A stretch of 64,000 nt of DNA from Erwinia amylovora (GTDB lineage Bacteria > Pseudomonadota > Gammaproteobacteria > Enterobacterales > Enterobacteriaceae): the NCBI RefSeq assembly GCF_017161565.1, contig NZ_CP066796.1:930001-994000 (forward strand), read 5' to 3'. The translations under genes and the position numbers were made by a program. The first letter of the stretch is position 1; every line of letters begins with the position of its first letter. The notes under the pieces are model-generated. The model saw only the letters and a program-made list of their open reading frames with translations. It was not told the origin of the DNA and ran no database searches. Positions 36,341-47,436 of this stretch are shown piece by piece.

Positions 36341-38783
36341 ATGCTGCGGCAATTTTCGCCGCTGCCGGGGGGGCTTTTTGCGGCCGGGCGGCCAGCGCAT
36401 CCGGCTCAAATTCATCCACGTTGATGGAACGCAGACGGCTGGACTCTGCCTGAATCAATATGTCGGCCTCTTGCCGGGTTATCCACTGCGCCTGCAACCC
36501 TTCTGCGGCTAACTCATCAAGACGGGTAAACGGCAGAGTTTTTTTCCGCTGTTGACACAGGCGGTCGTGGATTGCTTCCGCCGCGATGACATCCTTTAAC
36601 GCCGCTTCCAGCAGCCCTGCCGGATTATGTTCGTCCGGCGTCAGATACTGGCCGCGCCCCAGACGGGTGCGGGTCGCCGAGGGAACTTGCAGGATCTGCG
36701 CCAGCTGGTGATCGAGGCGGTCGGACGGTGCAGGGCAGTGCAGCCCGGTGGGGAAAATCAGCACGCGCATCAACCCTGCCAGCAGGCGGTAGGGAAAGTT
36801 GCGCAGCAGATCAACCATAGCCGTTTCTGCCTTGTGCATGGCGTCCTGCACGCCCCAGTGCAGCAGCGGCAGATCCGCTTCGTTGCGCCCCTCATCCTCA
36901 TAGCGTTTCAGCGTTGCCGATGCCAGATACAGCTGGCTCAGTACATCCCCCAGCCGTGCTGATATGCGCTCACGCCGCTTCAGGCTGCCGCCTAAAATCG
37001 TCATCGACAGATCCGAGAGCAGCGCAAGGTTGGCGCTGATGCGGTTCAGATGCTGATAATAGCGGCGGGTGGCATCGCGGGTTGGTGCGGCGCTGGTGCG
37101 CCCGCCGGTCAGTCCCAGCCACAGGCTGCGCACCTTATTGCAGCCGATATGGCCGATATGGCTGAACAGCGCGTTATCGAACGCTGCCACGTCGTTATTC
37201 TGCGCGGCCGCCATCTCCTCCAGCACGTAGGGATGGCAGCGGATCGCCCCCTGACCGAAAATAATCATACTACGGGTGAGAATATTGGCTCCCTCCACGG
37301 TAATGGCAATCGGCGCGCCCTGATAGGCGCGGGCGAGGAAATTGCTGTTACCCAGCATAATGCCTTTCCCTCCGGCGATATCCATCGCATCAATAATTGC
37401 CCGCTGGCCGCGATGGGTGCAATGGTATTTCACGATGGCCGACAGCACGGCGGGTTTCTCACCCAGCATAATGCCGCTGGTGATCAGCGAAGCCGCAGCA
37501 TCCATGACGTAGGCGTTGCCGGCAATGCGTGCCAGCGGTTCCTCAATGCCCTCCATTTTGCCAATTGATACGCGGAACTGGCGGCGAATATGGGCATAGG
37601 CTCCGGTTGCCAGCGCAATACTTTTCACACTGCCGGTGGAGTTAGACGGCAGCGTGATGCCACGCCCGACGGACAGGCATTCGACCAGCATGCGCCAGCC
37701 CTGGCCGGCCATCGCCGGGCCACCGATAATAAAGTCGATCGGCACAAATATATCCTTGCCGCGCGTCGGACCGTTCTGGAACGGTACGTTGAGCGGGAAG
37801 TGGCGTTTGCCAATCTCCACGCCGGGGGTTTGCGTGGGGATCAGCGCACAGGTAATCCCCAGATCTTCCGTTTCCCCTAACAAATGTTGCGGATCGGACA
37901 GTTTAAATGCCAGGCCGAGCACCGTGGCAATCGGCGCCAGCGTGATATAGCGCTTGTTCCAGGTCAGGCGCATGCCCAGTACCTGCTGGCCCTGCCATTC
38001 GCCCATGCATACCACGCCGCTATCCGGGATGGCACCGGCATCAGAACCGGCTTCCGGGCTGGTTAATGCAAAGCAGGGGATCTCTTCACCGCGCGCCAGG
38101 CGTGGCAGATAGCGATCCTTCTGTTCCTCAGTGCCATAGTGCTGTAACAGTTCCCCCGGGCCTAAGGAGTTAGGTACGCCGACGGTGATCGCCAGAATGC
38201 CGGAAACGCCCGCCAGTTTTTGCAGCACCCGCGCCTGGGCACAGGCGGAGAAATCCAGCCCGCCATACTGTTTCTTGATAATCATCGCGAAAAAGCGCTG
38301 CTGTTTCAGATACGCCCACAGTTCTGGCGGCAGATCCGCCATTTCATGGCTTATCTGGAAATCATTCGCCATGCGGCAGGCTTCTTCCACCGGGCCGTCG
38401 ATAAATGCCTGTTCTTCAGCGGTCAGACGCGGCTGGGGATAGTTATGCAGCTTTTCCCAGTCCGGCTTACCGCGAAACAGATCGCCTTCCCACCAGGTGG
38501 TTCCGGCATCGATGGCTTCTTTTTCGGTGCGTGACATCGGCGGCATCACTTTGCGGAAGGCCGCCAGCGCTGGTTTTGCCAGCAGAGGGCGGCGTATCGA
38601 CGGCAGATTCAGCGCCAGCAGAACGGCAGCCAGCGGCAGCAGCAGCCATAATGTCCACAGCCCGGCGAAGCCGAGAGCAGCGCTCCAGACCAGCAGGATT
38701 GCGCTGGCAGCCTGAAGGTTTACGCGGTGATAAAACAGGACGCCGAGCGCGATAATCGTCGCCATAATGCTGATAACCATCAT
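36339..38783 (-). CDS. fadE: acyl-CoA dehydrogenase FadE
   Basis: FAD-dependent first enzyme of beta-oxidation, membrane associated. 814 residues, the same as E. coli FadE and with near-identical long stretches. Two N-terminal hydrophobic segments (about 1-55), [23 protein letters not shown], then the dehydrogenase core with [31 protein letters not shown] and [11 protein letters not shown], and the DUF1974 tail. The C-terminus is Ala/Pro-rich. A FadR site lies just upstream. Confidence 0.97.
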   Translation of the reverse strand: MMVISIMATIIALGVLFYHRVNLQAASAILLVWSAALGFAGLWTLWLLLPLAAVLLALNLPSIRRPLLAKPALAAFRKVMPPMSRTEKEAIDAGTTWWEGDLFRGKPDWEKLHNYPQPRLTAEEQAFIDGPVEEACRMANDFQISHEMADLPPELWAYLKQQRFFAMIIKKQYGGLDFSACAQARVLQKLAGVSGILAITVGVPNSLGPGELLQHYGTEEQKDRYLPRLARGEEIPCFALTSPEAGSDAGAIPDSGVVCMGEWQGQQVLGMRLTWNKRYITLAPIATVLGLAFKLSDPQHLLGETEDLGITCALIPTQTPGVEIGKRHFPLNVPFQNGPTRGKDIFVPIDFIIGGPAMAGQGWRMLVECLSVGRGITLPSNSTGSVKSIALATGAYAHIRRQFRVSIGKMEGIEEPLARIAGNAYVMDAAASLITSGIMLGEKPAVLSAIVKYHCTHRGQRAIIDAMDIAGGKGIMLGNSNFLARAYQGAPIAITVEGANILTRSMIIFGQGAIRCHPYVLEEMAAAQNNDVAAFDNALFSHIGHIGCNKVRSLWLGLTGGRTSAAPTRDATRRYYQHLNRISANLALLSDLSMTILGGSLKRRERISARLGDVLSQLYLASATLKRYEDEGRNEADLPLLHWGVQDAMHKAETAMVDLLRNFPYRLLAGLMRVLIFPTGLHCPAPSDRLDHQLAQILQVPSATRTRLGRGQYLTPDEHNPAGLLEAALKDVIAAEAIHDRLCQQRKKTLPFTRLDELAAEGLQAQWITRQEADILIQAESSRLRSINVDEFEPDALAARPQKAPPAAAKIAAA

Positions 38784-38804
38784 AACCAGTGCTCCGTAAG
38801 TAGT

Positions 38805-38821
38805 AAGTGGTCGGACCTGTT
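38805..38821. promoter_or_regulatory. FadR operator of fadE
   Basis: AAGTGGTCGGACCTGTT matches the FadR consensus (ANTGGTCNGACNNGTT type), 21 bases before the fadE start. It predicts repression without long-chain acyl-CoA. Confidence 0.85.
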
Positions 38822-38989
38822 AGCTACAGGTTTAGATGACCATCTTGCTGGCTGCAATCTGTTTACCTGATAATTACAACCTGGCTCACAAAGCGATGAG
38901 ATCCCCGCGTCCGTCAGGCTTATCGCTTCCCGCTTCTGCGGCAACTTGATAAACTCTGGCGAGAATTTTTCCTAAGAGGACATCCCCCT

Positions 38990-39568
38990 ATGTATCAGGA
39001 CATTATCCGTAGCGAACTGAATGAAGCGGCAGATACGCTGAATAAATTTCTCAGTGATGAGGCAAATATCGCGGCAATTCAGCGCGCGGCGGTGTTGCTG
39101 GCTGATTCATTCAAAGCGGGTGGCAAAGTCCTCTCCTGTGGCAATGGTGGTTCTCACTGTGACGCCATGCACTTCGCAGAAGAATTGACCGGACGTTACC
39201 GTGAAAACCGTCCCGGCTACCCGGCGATTGCTATCTCTGACGTCAGTCATCTCTCTTGCGTCAGTAATGACTTTGGCTATGAATACGTTTTCTCACGCTA
39301 TATCGAAGCCGTGGGCAAAGCCGGAGATGTTCTGCTGGGGCTGTCAACGTCCGGTAATTCAGCGAACATCATCAAGGCGGTTGAAGCGGCGCGCGCTCAG
39401 GGCATGAAGGTCATTACTCTTACCGGTAAAGACGGCGGTAAAATGGAGGGGATGGCGGACGTGGAAATTCGCGTGCCACACTTCGGCTATGCCGACCGTA
39501 TTCAGGAAATCCACATTAAAGTGATTCATATCCTGATGCTGCTGATAGAAAAAGAGATGGTAAAATAA
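38990..39568 (+). CDS. gmhA: sedoheptulose-7-phosphate isomerase
   Basis: Makes D-glycero-D-manno-heptose-7-phosphate, the first step to the LPS inner-core heptose. A SIS-domain protein of 192 residues, the E. coli length. [34 protein letters not shown] and the late HIKVIHILM His are visible. Also called lpcA. Divergent from fadE as in E. coli. Confidence 0.97.
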   Translation: MYQDIIRSELNEAADTLNKFLSDEANIAAIQRAAVLLADSFKAGGKVLSCGNGGSHCDAMHFAEELTGRYRENRPGYPAIAISDVSHLSCVSNDFGYEYVFSRYIEAVGKAGDVLLGLSTSGNSANIIKAVEAARAQGMKVITLTGKDGGKMEGMADVEIRVPHFGYADRIQEIHIKVIHILMLLIEKEMVK

Positions 39569-39802
39569 TCCTCACCATCGCTGATGGTTACCGACGGATG
39601 GGCGTCCTGATACCACTCATCCGTGGGCTGAACGGCTGCTGCTAACAGCGTTAAAATTTGCTCCGCAAATTTATTGTTAACCGTTACGCTGATTAAGGTA
39701 AGCTGGTGGATACGATCGGCAGTTGCCGCCTTACGTCATGCAATGACAGCCGTAAAAGTCCCTTTTCAAACGCTATTACCGTATTGGTTATGAGGTATTC
39801 CT

Positions 39803-40570
39803 ATGTGCGAACTGCTCGGGATGAGCGCCAATGTCCCGACGGACATCTGTTTTAGCTTTACCGGGCTGGTGCAGCGCGGTGGCGGAACCGGTCCGCATAA
39901 GGATGGCTGGGGTATTACTTTCTACGAAGGGAAAGGCTGCCGCACGTTCAAAGATCCACAACCCAGTTTTCAGTCGCCCATTGCCCGCTTGGTACAGGAT
40001 TACCCGATTAAATCGCGCTCGGTGGTGGCTCATATCCGCCAGGCTAACCGCGGTGAAGTGTCGCTGGAGAATACCCATCCGTTTACCCGCGAGCTGTGGG
40101 GCCGCAACTGGACCTACGCGCATAATGGCCAGCTGCGCGGCTATAAAAATCTCGCTACCGGCCCGTACCGCCCGGTGGGGGAAACCGACAGCGAGCTGGC
40201 ATTTTGCTGGCTGCTGCATAAGCTGACCACGCGCTACCCACGTACGCCGGGTAACTGGCCGGCGGTATTCCGTTATATTGCCGAACTGGCGCAGGAAATG
40301 CGTGAAAAAGGGGTGTTTAACATGCTGTTGTCGGACGGTCGCTATTTAATGGCCTTCTGCGCAACCAACCTGTTCTGGATAACCCGGCGAGCGCCCTTCG
40401 GTAAAGCCAAGCTGCTGGATCAGGACGTGGAAATTGATTTTCAGCAGCAGACCACGCCGAACGACGTGGTCACCGTGGTGGCCACTCAGCCGCTGACGGC
40501 AAATGAAACCTGGCACAAGATTGCGCCAGGCGAATGGGCGCTATTTTACCTGGGAGAACGCGAGAGATGA
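39803..40570 (+). CDS. yafJ: YafJ, class II glutamine amidotransferase-like protein
   Basis: 255 residues of the Ntn (GATase II) fold. Cys2 directly after the initiator Met ([10 protein letters not shown]) is the N-terminal nucleophile; [25 protein letters not shown] and the [12 protein letters not shown] segment are typical. Physiological substrate unknown in the family as far as I know. The 3' end overlaps convergent yafK by 30 bases. Confidence 0.93.
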   Translation: MCELLGMSANVPTDICFSFTGLVQRGGGTGPHKDGWGITFYEGKGCRTFKDPQPSFQSPIARLVQDYPIKSRSVVAHIRQANRGEVSLENTHPFTRELWGRNWTYAHNGQLRGYKNLATGPYRPVGETDSELAFCWLLHKLTTRYPRTPGNWPAVFRYIAELAQEMREKGVFNMLLSDGRYLMAFCATNLFWITRRAPFGKAKLLDQDVEIDFQQQTTPNDVVTVVATQPLTANETWHKIAPGEWALFYLGERER

Positions 40571-41275
40571 TGCCGGAGCCGTCGATCCGTTAATTAGCGG
40601 GCGGCTCAGAACATATTTACCGGCGCTGACGGCAACGGCGGGAGGTTGCTTAGTCTGCTCAAATTGCGCATAGCCCGGCTGAAGCTGCTTCCAGAAGTTA
40701 ATATAGGTCGAGTAGCGGTGGCGTTGCATGTTGCTCGCGGTCATACGGAACGGATAAATACTCACCTCTATACGCGGCTGCCCGTTGCGCAGCGCGGCTT
40801 CCACATAGCGATAAATCTCGTCCATATAGGCATCGGTCATGGCGTAGCAGCCAATTGATACACAGTTGCCGTGGATCATCAGATATTTACCCTGATAGCC
40901 CTGCTGGCGATCGTACTCATTGGGGAAACCAACGTTTATCGCCCGATAGTAGCGACTGTCCGGCTTAAGCTGGGACAAACTTACGCTGTAAAAACCTTCC
41001 GGGCTTTTGAAATCACCCTGCACGCGCTTGGGGCCAAGCCCGCCGGAAAACTTGCAGATGGGGAAACTGTTAAGTAAACGGTATTCGTTGCCAATTTTGC
41101 CGTACAGCTCCAGCGTACGCTCTTCTTTGAAGATTTGCAGATACACGGGAATGCCAATCAATTGTTTTCTTAACTCTTTGCTTACCGGTGCCAGAGGGGT
41201 GATCGTTTCGTTTACGCTGGCGAAAACCACGGCTGGCAGAAAAATCATCGCAAATAGCAGTGCGATTTTGCCCAT
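40541..41275 (-). CDS. yafK: YafK/DpaA, L,D-transpeptidase-fold murein amidase releasing Lpp
   Basis: Periplasmic enzyme. E. coli YafK (DpaA) detaches Braun lipoprotein from peptidoglycan. 244 residues (E. coli 246) with a signal peptide [19 protein letters not shown]. The YkuD motif is seen as [16 protein letters not shown] with the catalytic Cys. The frame is open 30 codons upstream; the ATG of MGKIALL was chosen because it starts the signal peptide. Confidence 0.93.
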   Translation of the reverse strand: MGKIALLFAMIFLPAVVFASVNETITPLAPVSKELRKQLIGIPVYLQIFKEERTLELYGKIGNEYRLLNSFPICKFSGGLGPKRVQGDFKSPEGFYSVSLSQLKPDSRYYRAINVGFPNEYDRQQGYQGKYLMIHGNCVSIGCYAMTDAYMDEIYRYVEAALRNGQPRIEVSIYPFRMTASNMQRHRYSTYINFWKQLQPGYAQFEQTKQPPAVAVSAGKYVLSRPLINGSTAPASSLAFSQVK

Positions 41276-41456
41276 TCTGTTTCTCTTGAAAGTAGGGGTG
41301 GAAATCAGCGCCTGAAAGCGCTTGTTAAATGACAATATCGGAAAGTTCTGGTGGTGCCGCGTCACATTAGCATTGTCTGTTTTTTTATCAAGATCGTAAG
41401 CGTAAAAATCTGATTATGTCGCTTACTCTCGCCATTGTTGAACTCTGTTAAGTAGA

Positions 41457-41472
41457 CTGTATACTTATCCAG
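41457..41472. promoter_or_regulatory. LexA (SOS) box of dinB
   Basis: CTGTATACTTATCCAG is an SOS box with one change in the outer CAG-side tetramer. It is almost identical to the E. coli dinB box and lies 19 bases before the start codon. Confidence 0.85.
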
Positions 41473-41490
41473 TATTGTTGGGGGGAGTAT

Positions 41491-42546
41491 ATGCGCAAAA
41501 TTATTCATGTGGATATGGACTGCTTTTTTGCTGCGGTGGAAATGCGTGATAATCCCAGCTTGCGCGATATCCCCATCGCCATTGGCGGCAGTGAGATGCA
41601 GCGCGGGGTGATCAGTACCGCCAACTATCCGGCACGCGAATATGGCGTCCGCAGCGCGATGTCGACGGCGATGGCGCTGAAACTCTGTCCTCATTTGACG
41701 GTGATCCGTGGCCGCTATGAAGCCTATAAAGAAGCCAGTGGGCAAATTCGCGATATCTTCTCCCGCTATACCGCATTGATTGAGCCGCTGTCGCTGGATG
41801 AAGCCTATCTCGACGTGACTGACAGTCCGCATTGCCAGGGTTCTGCTACGCTGATCGCGCGTCAGATCCGCGACACCATCTGCCAGGAACTGAACCTGAC
41901 GGCTTCTGCCGGCGTGGCACCGATTAAGTTCCTGGCAAAAATTGCTTCGGATATCAATAAACCCAACGGTCAGTTTGTCATTACCCCAGAGCAAGTGCCC
42001 GACTTCCTGCAGCGCCTGCCGCTGGCGAAAATTCCCGGCGTGGGAAGGGTTACCGCACGTAAGCTTGAGGAACTTGGGCTGAATACCTGTGCTGACGTAC
42101 AGAAGAGCGATCTGGCGCTGTTATTAAAGCGCTTTGGCAAGTTTGGCCGCGTGTTGTGGGAGCGCTGCAATGGCATTGACGATCGCGAGGTGATCGTCGA
42201 GCGCGAACGCAAGTCCCTCGGCGTCGAACGCACGCTGTCACAGGATATTCATAGCTGGGAAGCCTGCCTGGAAATTATTGACCTGTTGTACGACGAGCTG
42301 GAGCGGCGGTTGAGTAAAATCAAACCGGACAGGCTGATTGCTCGCCAGGGCATCAAGCTGAAGTTCACCGATTTTCAGCAAACCACTCAGGAACATGTCT
42401 GGCCGGAACTGGATAAAGAGGATTTGATTGCGGTGGCACGCAAAAGCTGGGATGAGCGGCGGGCAGGGCGCGGAGTCAGGCTGGTGGGGCTGCACGTTAC
42501 CTTGTTGGATCCGCAGCTGGAACGGCAGCTGTTGCTGGGATTATAA
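41491..42546 (+). CDS. dinB: DNA polymerase IV
   Basis: Y-family translesion polymerase without proofreading. 351 residues as in E. coli. Catalytic carboxylates are in [12 protein letters not shown] and [10 protein letters not shown]; the thumb HhH region is [17 protein letters not shown]. The C-terminal QLLLGL is the beta-clamp binding peptide, which is complete. GGGGGGAG precedes the ATG. No yafN-yafO pair follows here. Confidence 0.97.
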   Translation: MRKIIHVDMDCFFAAVEMRDNPSLRDIPIAIGGSEMQRGVISTANYPAREYGVRSAMSTAMALKLCPHLTVIRGRYEAYKEASGQIRDIFSRYTALIEPLSLDEAYLDVTDSPHCQGSATLIARQIRDTICQELNLTASAGVAPIKFLAKIASDINKPNGQFVITPEQVPDFLQRLPLAKIPGVGRVTARKLEELGLNTCADVQKSDLALLLKRFGKFGRVLWERCNGIDDREVIVERERKSLGVERTLSQDIHSWEACLEIIDLLYDELERRLSKIKPDRLIARQGIKLKFTDFQQTTQEHVWPELDKEDLIAVARKSWDERRAGRGVRLVGLHVTLLDPQLERQLLLGL

Positions 42547-42582
42547 GGGCGAACCGGGCTTTTCCGGTCCACCCGCGATGGT

Positions 42583-44040
42583 TTACTTCACCGGGATCGC
42601 CTTCAGCAGCGCGGTCAGCAATTGCCAATACAGGCCCACGCTGGCGATGTGTACCTGCTCATCCGGGGAATGTGCTCCGGTGATGGTCGGTCCGATAGAA
42701 ACCATATCCATCTGCGGATAAGGTTCCCTGAACAGCCCGCACTCCAGACCGGCATGGATCACCTGGATGCTTGGGGTTTTGTTGAACAGCTGTTCATAGG
42801 TCTCACGCACCAGCGCCATCACCGGCGAACTGCCGTCTGGCTGCCAGCCCGGATAGCTGCCCCTGGCGAGAGTATGCGCGCCAGCCAGCTGGCCAAGCGC
42901 GGTGAGCATGTCAACCACGTAATGTTTACCGCTGTCGATCAGTGAGCGGATCAGGCAGTTAATTTTCGCCTCGCTACCTTCAATCTTCACCACGCCCACG
43001 TTCAGCGAGGTTTCCACCACGCCTTTCATTACGTCAGAATTGCGTATCACCCCGTTTGGCATGCTGTTCAGCAGCGCAATGAATGCATCACGACTGGTTG
43101 CATCCATCGCCTGAGGCGCATGGGCGACATCTTCCACTATCAGGGCGATGTTTTTCTCAATCAGACCCAGCTCATTTTGCAGCGTCAGCAGATAACCTGT
43201 CGCCAGAGACTTCAGCCTGTCAACGTGCTGCGTGGACACGGCCAGCGCCACATAAGCTTCACGCGGGATGGCATTGCGCAGCGTACCGCCGTTGAAGTCA
43301 ATCAGACGCAGATCCAGCTGTTGCGCATGGGCAAACAGAAAACGTGCCAGCAGCTTGTTGGCGTTGCCCAGACCAAGATGAATATCACAGCCTGAGTGAC
43401 CGCCTTTCAAACCTTTCAGCGTCATTTTAACCGTCTGGTAATCAGACGGAACCGCTTCATAAGTCAGCGCCAGGGTGCTGGTGAAGTCAACGCCACCGGC
43501 ACAGCCCATATAGATCTCACCTTCCTCTTCCGAGTCGGTATTGATCAGAATATCCGCCTGCAGCCAGCCGGGCTGTAGACCGAATGCGCCGGTCATACCG
43601 GTCTCTTCCGTCATGGTGAGCAGCACTTCCAGCGGGCCATGTTGCAGGCTGTTATCTGCCAGCACCGCCAGTGCCGAAGCCATACCAATGCCGTTATCTG
43701 CGCCCAGCGTGGTGCCGCGTGCCTTAACCCATTCGCCATCAACCCAGGGTTGAATGGGATCTTTAGTAAAGTCGTGCACCGTGTCGTTGTTTTTCTGCGG
43801 CACCATATCCAGATGCGCCTGCAACGCCACCGGTTTACGGTTTTCATAGCCTGGCGTTGCTGGTTTGCGGATCAGGATGTTGCCCACCTGGTCACGCTCG
43901 TTCCATAAGCCCTGCTGCGAAGCCCAGGTGGTAATATGGGCTGCCAGCTGTTCTTCATGGTATGAAGGGTGGGGAATGGAGCAGATCGTGGCAAAAGTAT
44001 CCCACAGCGGCTGCGGGGATAACTGAGACAATTCAGACAC
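42583..44040 (-). CDS. pepD: aminoacyl-histidine dipeptidase (peptidase D)
   Basis: Cytosolic M20 zinc dipeptidase (carnosinase-like) of 485 residues, as in E. coli. Metal motifs: LQAHLDMVPQ, TTLGADNGIGMA, TMTEETGMTGA, NTDSEEEGEIYMGCAGG, and the GGHSGCDIHLG segment. Divergent from gpt across 263 bases that hold a terminator-like hairpin. Confidence 0.96.
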   Translation of the reverse strand: MSELSQLSPQPLWDTFATICSIPHPSYHEEQLAAHITTWASQQGLWNERDQVGNILIRKPATPGYENRKPVALQAHLDMVPQKNNDTVHDFTKDPIQPWVDGEWVKARGTTLGADNGIGMASALAVLADNSLQHGPLEVLLTMTEETGMTGAFGLQPGWLQADILINTDSEEEGEIYMGCAGGVDFTSTLALTYEAVPSDYQTVKMTLKGLKGGHSGCDIHLGLGNANKLLARFLFAHAQQLDLRLIDFNGGTLRNAIPREAYVALAVSTQHVDRLKSLATGYLLTLQNELGLIEKNIALIVEDVAHAPQAMDATSRDAFIALLNSMPNGVIRNSDVMKGVVETSLNVGVVKIEGSEAKINCLIRSLIDSGKHYVVDMLTALGQLAGAHTLARGSYPGWQPDGSSPVMALVRETYEQLFNKTPSIQVIHAGLECGLFREPYPQMDMVSIGPTITGAHSPDEQVHIASVGLYWQLLTALLKAIPVK

Positions 44041-44185
44041 GTTAACTCTCCTGTGTCGGCATCACCAACCTGTCTGAAAGGCAGGGGCGTGCATGGATAG
44101 CGGTTAGAAAATTCACGCCAGAAAATCTGACGCAGTGGCAAAAGAATATCATTGATTGTTGGCGCATGCTCCTGTCGCCTGAGGA

Positions 44186-44220
44186 AAAAAAGCCCCCCGG
44201 GGTGCAGCGGGCTGGTTTTT
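44186..44220. terminator. terminator-like hairpin in the divergent pepD-gpt intergenic region
   Basis: An AAAAAAAGCCC...GGGCT..TTTTT element with T/A runs on both sides. It stands between two divergent genes, where a terminator for either would not be expected. It could end a short transcript or leader that starts near pepD. Confidence 0.5.
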
Positions 44221-44303
44221 AACGGCCCAGATCACTATAATTTCGCGCAATCGCTGCCACTGCACATATTTTGAGCCAATTTTCTTGGTCGGGAATTTTT
44301 TTT

Positions 44304-44762
44304 ATGAGTGAAAAATACGTTGTCACCTGGGACATGCTGCAAATCCATGCCCGTAAACTGGCCGCGCGCCTGCTGCCTGCTGAACAGTGGAAAGGCATTA
44401 TCGCCGTCAGTCGCGGTGGCCTGGTGCCGGCTGCGCTGCTGGCGCGTGAGCTGTGCATTCGTCATGTGGACACCGTTTGCATTTCCAGCTACGACCATGA
44501 TAATCAACGCGAAATGTGCGTGCTTAAACGTGCAGAAGGCGATGGCGAAGGATTTATTGTGATCGACGATTTGGTTGATACCGGCGGAACCGCGCAGGCC
44601 ATCCGCGATATGTACCCAAAAGCGCATTTTGTCACCATCTTTGCCAAACCTGCTGGCCGTCCACTGGTAGATGATTACATCATTGATATTCCACAAAATA
44701 CCTGGATTGAACAGCCGTGGGATATGGGTATTGCCTACCTTCCTCCGTTGGTTAAAAGCTGA
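44304..44762 (+). CDS. gpt: xanthine-guanine phosphoribosyltransferase
   Basis: Purine salvage: guanine, xanthine or hypoxanthine + PRPP to nucleotide. 152 residues, the E. coli length. PRPP motif [15 protein letters not shown] and the N-terminal [15 protein letters not shown] are visible. The frame is open 11 codons upstream; [11 protein letters not shown] matches the E. coli N-terminus. Confidence 0.97.
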   Translation: MSEKYVVTWDMLQIHARKLAARLLPAEQWKGIIAVSRGGLVPAALLARELCIRHVDTVCISSYDHDNQREMCVLKRAEGDGEGFIVIDDLVDTGGTAQAIRDMYPKAHFVTIFAKPAGRPLVDDYIIDIPQNTWIEQPWDMGIAYLPPLVKS

Positions 44763-44777
44763 TTGATCTCGATCAAA

Positions 44778-44809
44778 ACGCGCCCGGTTAAGCCGGGCGC
44801 GTCTGTTTT
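44778..44809 (+). terminator. intrinsic terminator after gpt
   Basis: ACGCGCCCGG/CCGGGCGCGT with a five-base loop, then CTGTTTT, 15 bases after the stop. Confidence 0.85.
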
Positions 44810-44878
44810 ACCCTTCGCGTGAATTCGTTGGCTACGATAGACTCAATGTCCGATCGCACGCCGGAGGGCCTTCCTGTT

Positions 44879-46126
44879 ATGTCGCCGAAAAATCTCAGCG
44901 AAGAGTTGTTTAAACCGCGTTTCAAACATCCTGAGACGTCATCGCTGATGCGCCGTGTGCATCATCATCCGTTCACAATTCATTCTGCGCCGGACGGTGC
45001 GATCCCTGTCGGCTGGTATCGCATGATCGATCGCCTGCTATGGGCCTGGCGTGGCCTGTCGCCGCAGGAGATTATTGAGGTGCTGGCGCGTATTGCGGTC
45101 AGTACCAGCAAGCGTACCGACGAGCGGTTGCTGGATACGGTGATAGGTTACCGTGGCGGTAACTGGATTTATGAGTGGTCAAAACAGGCTGCCCGATGGC
45201 AACAGAAGGCCAGCCAGTGCAGCAATGACCAGCAGGCTGGCCACTGTTGGCTGCAAGCCGCTAACCTATTTAGCGTGGCGAGTTATCCGCACCTGAAAGA
45301 GGATAAGCTGGCCGGGCAGGCACAATTGCTGGCCAGCCGCGCCTACCAGCAGAGCGCTCTGCTTTTGCCCGGTGAATTAAAAGAGCTGGAGTTTGCCATT
45401 GCTGACGGCAGCCCGTTGAGCGCATCCCTGCATATGCCCCCTGACGCACAGCCTCCTTATCCCACGGTGCTGATGTGCGGTAGTCTCGATTCGTTGCAAA
45501 GCGATCATTACCGGCTGTTCCATGACTACCTTGCGCCACGCGGTATCGCTTTGCTGACCTTAGATATGCCGTCGGTGGGTTTTTCCGCCAAATGGAAGCT
45601 AACGCAGGATACCAGCTTCCTGCACCAGCAGGTGTTACGCCAGCTGGAAAACGTCGCCTGGATTGATCATACCCGCGTAGCGGCCTTTGGCTTCCGCTTT
45701 GGTGCTAATGTGGCGGTAAGACTTGGCTGCCTTGAGACTCAGCGGCTGCGTGCGGTGGCCTGCATCGGCCCGTTGGTACACCGTCTGTTGACAGACAGGG
45801 ATCTCCAGCACAACGTGCCGGACATGCACAGGGATATGCTGGCCAGCAGGCTGGGAATGTCCGGTACTTCAGACAGCACAATGCGCGCGGAACTGTGCCG
45901 CTTTTCGCTGAAAATGCAGGGGCTGCTGGGCCGTCGCTCACCCACTCCGATGTTGTCAGCTTTCTGGCCGCATGATCCTTTCAGCCCGGAAGAGGAATCG
46001 CGGCTGATTGTTAACTCCTCCGTCGCCGGTCGGCTGTTAAAAATCAACCCGTCCCCGGCGGTTACGCATTTTGATAAGGCTTTGCGCGACATTTGTGACT
46101 GGCTGTTTGCCAATTTATCGCGATAA
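44879..46126 (+). CDS. frsA: FrsA, alpha/beta-hydrolase-like fermentation/respiration switch protein
   Basis: 415 residues. In E. coli FrsA binds the glucose-specific EIIA and affects pyruvate flux. The nucleophile elbow reads FGFRFGAN, so the Ser of GxSxG is replaced, as in E. coli FrsA. The start at [19 protein letters not shown] was chosen from the family N-terminus and GGAGGG upstream; a GTG 20 codons earlier is open too. Confidence 0.95.
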   Translation: MSPKNLSEELFKPRFKHPETSSLMRRVHHHPFTIHSAPDGAIPVGWYRMIDRLLWAWRGLSPQEIIEVLARIAVSTSKRTDERLLDTVIGYRGGNWIYEWSKQAARWQQKASQCSNDQQAGHCWLQAANLFSVASYPHLKEDKLAGQAQLLASRAYQQSALLLPGELKELEFAIADGSPLSASLHMPPDAQPPYPTVLMCGSLDSLQSDHYRLFHDYLAPRGIALLTLDMPSVGFSAKWKLTQDTSFLHQQVLRQLENVAWIDHTRVAAFGFRFGANVAVRLGCLETQRLRAVACIGPLVHRLLTDRDLQHNVPDMHRDMLASRLGMSGTSDSTMRAELCRFSLKMQGLLGRRSPTPMLSAFWPHDPFSPEEESRLIVNSSVAGRLLKINPSPAVTHFDKALRDICDWLFANLSR

Positions 46127-46182
46127 GTTGCTAAAACCCACGTTTTTGCTACAACTAAAGGCTCAACCAAGGAGGTTAAACG

Positions 46183-46584
46183 ATGACGTTACCGAGTGGA
46201 CATCCTAAGAGTCGAATAATTAAGCGCTTTCACTCTTTAGGTCCTTATATCCGTGAAAGTAAATGCGAAGGCGATCGTTTCTTCTTCGACTGCCTGGCAG
46301 TTTGCGTAAATGTGAAACCGCAACCGGAGCTGCGTGAATTCTGGGGATGGTGGATGGAGCTTGAAGCCCACGCCGATCATTTCACTTATCAGTACTGCTT
46401 TGGCCTGTTTGACAAAGAAGGCAACTGGAAGCCAACAGCTGTAAAGGGTAAGGATAATAATGCCCGTCTTGAAGAGACGTTACGTAACTTCCATGAGCGA
46501 TTAAAAGCGCTGCTGGCGGAAATGGATCTGGAGTTGATACCGGCAACGGATTTCGCTGACCAGCCGGTGAAGCTGACCGCCTGA
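46183..46584 (+). CDS. crl: Crl, sigma-S holoenzyme assembly factor
   Basis: Binds RpoS and favours its association with core RNA polymerase, activating curli and stationary-phase genes. 133 residues, same as E. coli, with the [39 protein letters not shown] and [10 protein letters not shown] segments. AAGGAGG precedes the ATG by seven bases. Confidence 0.96.
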   Translation: MTLPSGHPKSRIIKRFHSLGPYIRESKCEGDRFFFDCLAVCVNVKPQPELREFWGWWMELEAHADHFTYQYCFGLFDKEGNWKPTAVKGKDNNARLEETLRNFHERLKALLAEMDLELIPATDFADQPVKLTA

Positions 46585-47436
46585 CAAGCTTAATGGATCC
46601 GGGCTGGCTTGCTGCTACCCGGATTATCTGCCGCATGGGCGGATAAGCCATGTCGAATTAACCGTAAGCCAATAGCCATCATCGTCTGGTGTTTATCCCC
46701 TCTCGCTGTCACTTCAGCGCTGTATGCCTGAAATTCAGTTTTGTCTGCGCCGTTTGCCTGGTATGGTCCCGGTACCCTTTTAACCCGACGGCAGCACTGG
46801 TCCACCTGCATAACCTCAATGATAATCTCCTCTTCTGATGGCTACGGCTGTTAACAGGAAGGCCATATTGCTTCGCCGCGACAAAAGGCTGCCATCTCTG
46901 TAGCAGCTGTACTGATGACGGTTCGGATCACACCCTCATATTCTGCACAACCCGCGCCCTGAGCAGCTTAGCGGGGTGTGGCGGGCGAAGCTGCGTGAAG
47001 ATCGCCGATGATAAACCTGCCAGCAGCACAAAACCTGGCCGGTCGCGGGCATTAACGATATATGTAACGGCTGCTATGGCCCGGGTGCACAGGTTCAGAC
47101 CGCGCTGAACAATGATGGCCGGACCAGACAATAAGCTGGCATAAAACGAGCGGCGGATGGGGATAAATGCGGACGGTAATACCGGGCGTAAAAACGTCCG
47201 GTTCTCCGGCGCCGGTCACGGTGGTGCGCTGCTGCGGGGTTAATCGGGAGCTGCCGCCTGACAACATCGGGCCTGAACGTTATCGTCGTCATGTGCAGGG
47301 GGCAAGAGCCGACTGGCCGATCGATCGCGTCAGTGAACGGCTGTTAAGGCGCGTCATCCTGTCAAGACGCTCCTCGCCGGGCGCATACGGTCAATCAACG
47401 CTGACAAGGCAATGCCCCGTCAGCGCATCAGGCCAG
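46585..47436. other. 852-base intergenic region between crl and phoE, no supported gene
   Basis: Only short, overlapping open frames on both strands, none with a good ribosome site. A minus-strand frame at 46590-46811 and a plus-strand one from 47167 have no recognisable family. Unusual length for this spot; it may hold a decayed insertion. Confidence 0.5.

Noticed and set aside
46590..46811. 73-codon minus-strand frame, possible transposase end
   Set aside because: No DDE-type motif or inverted repeats; similarity to a transposase could not be supported.
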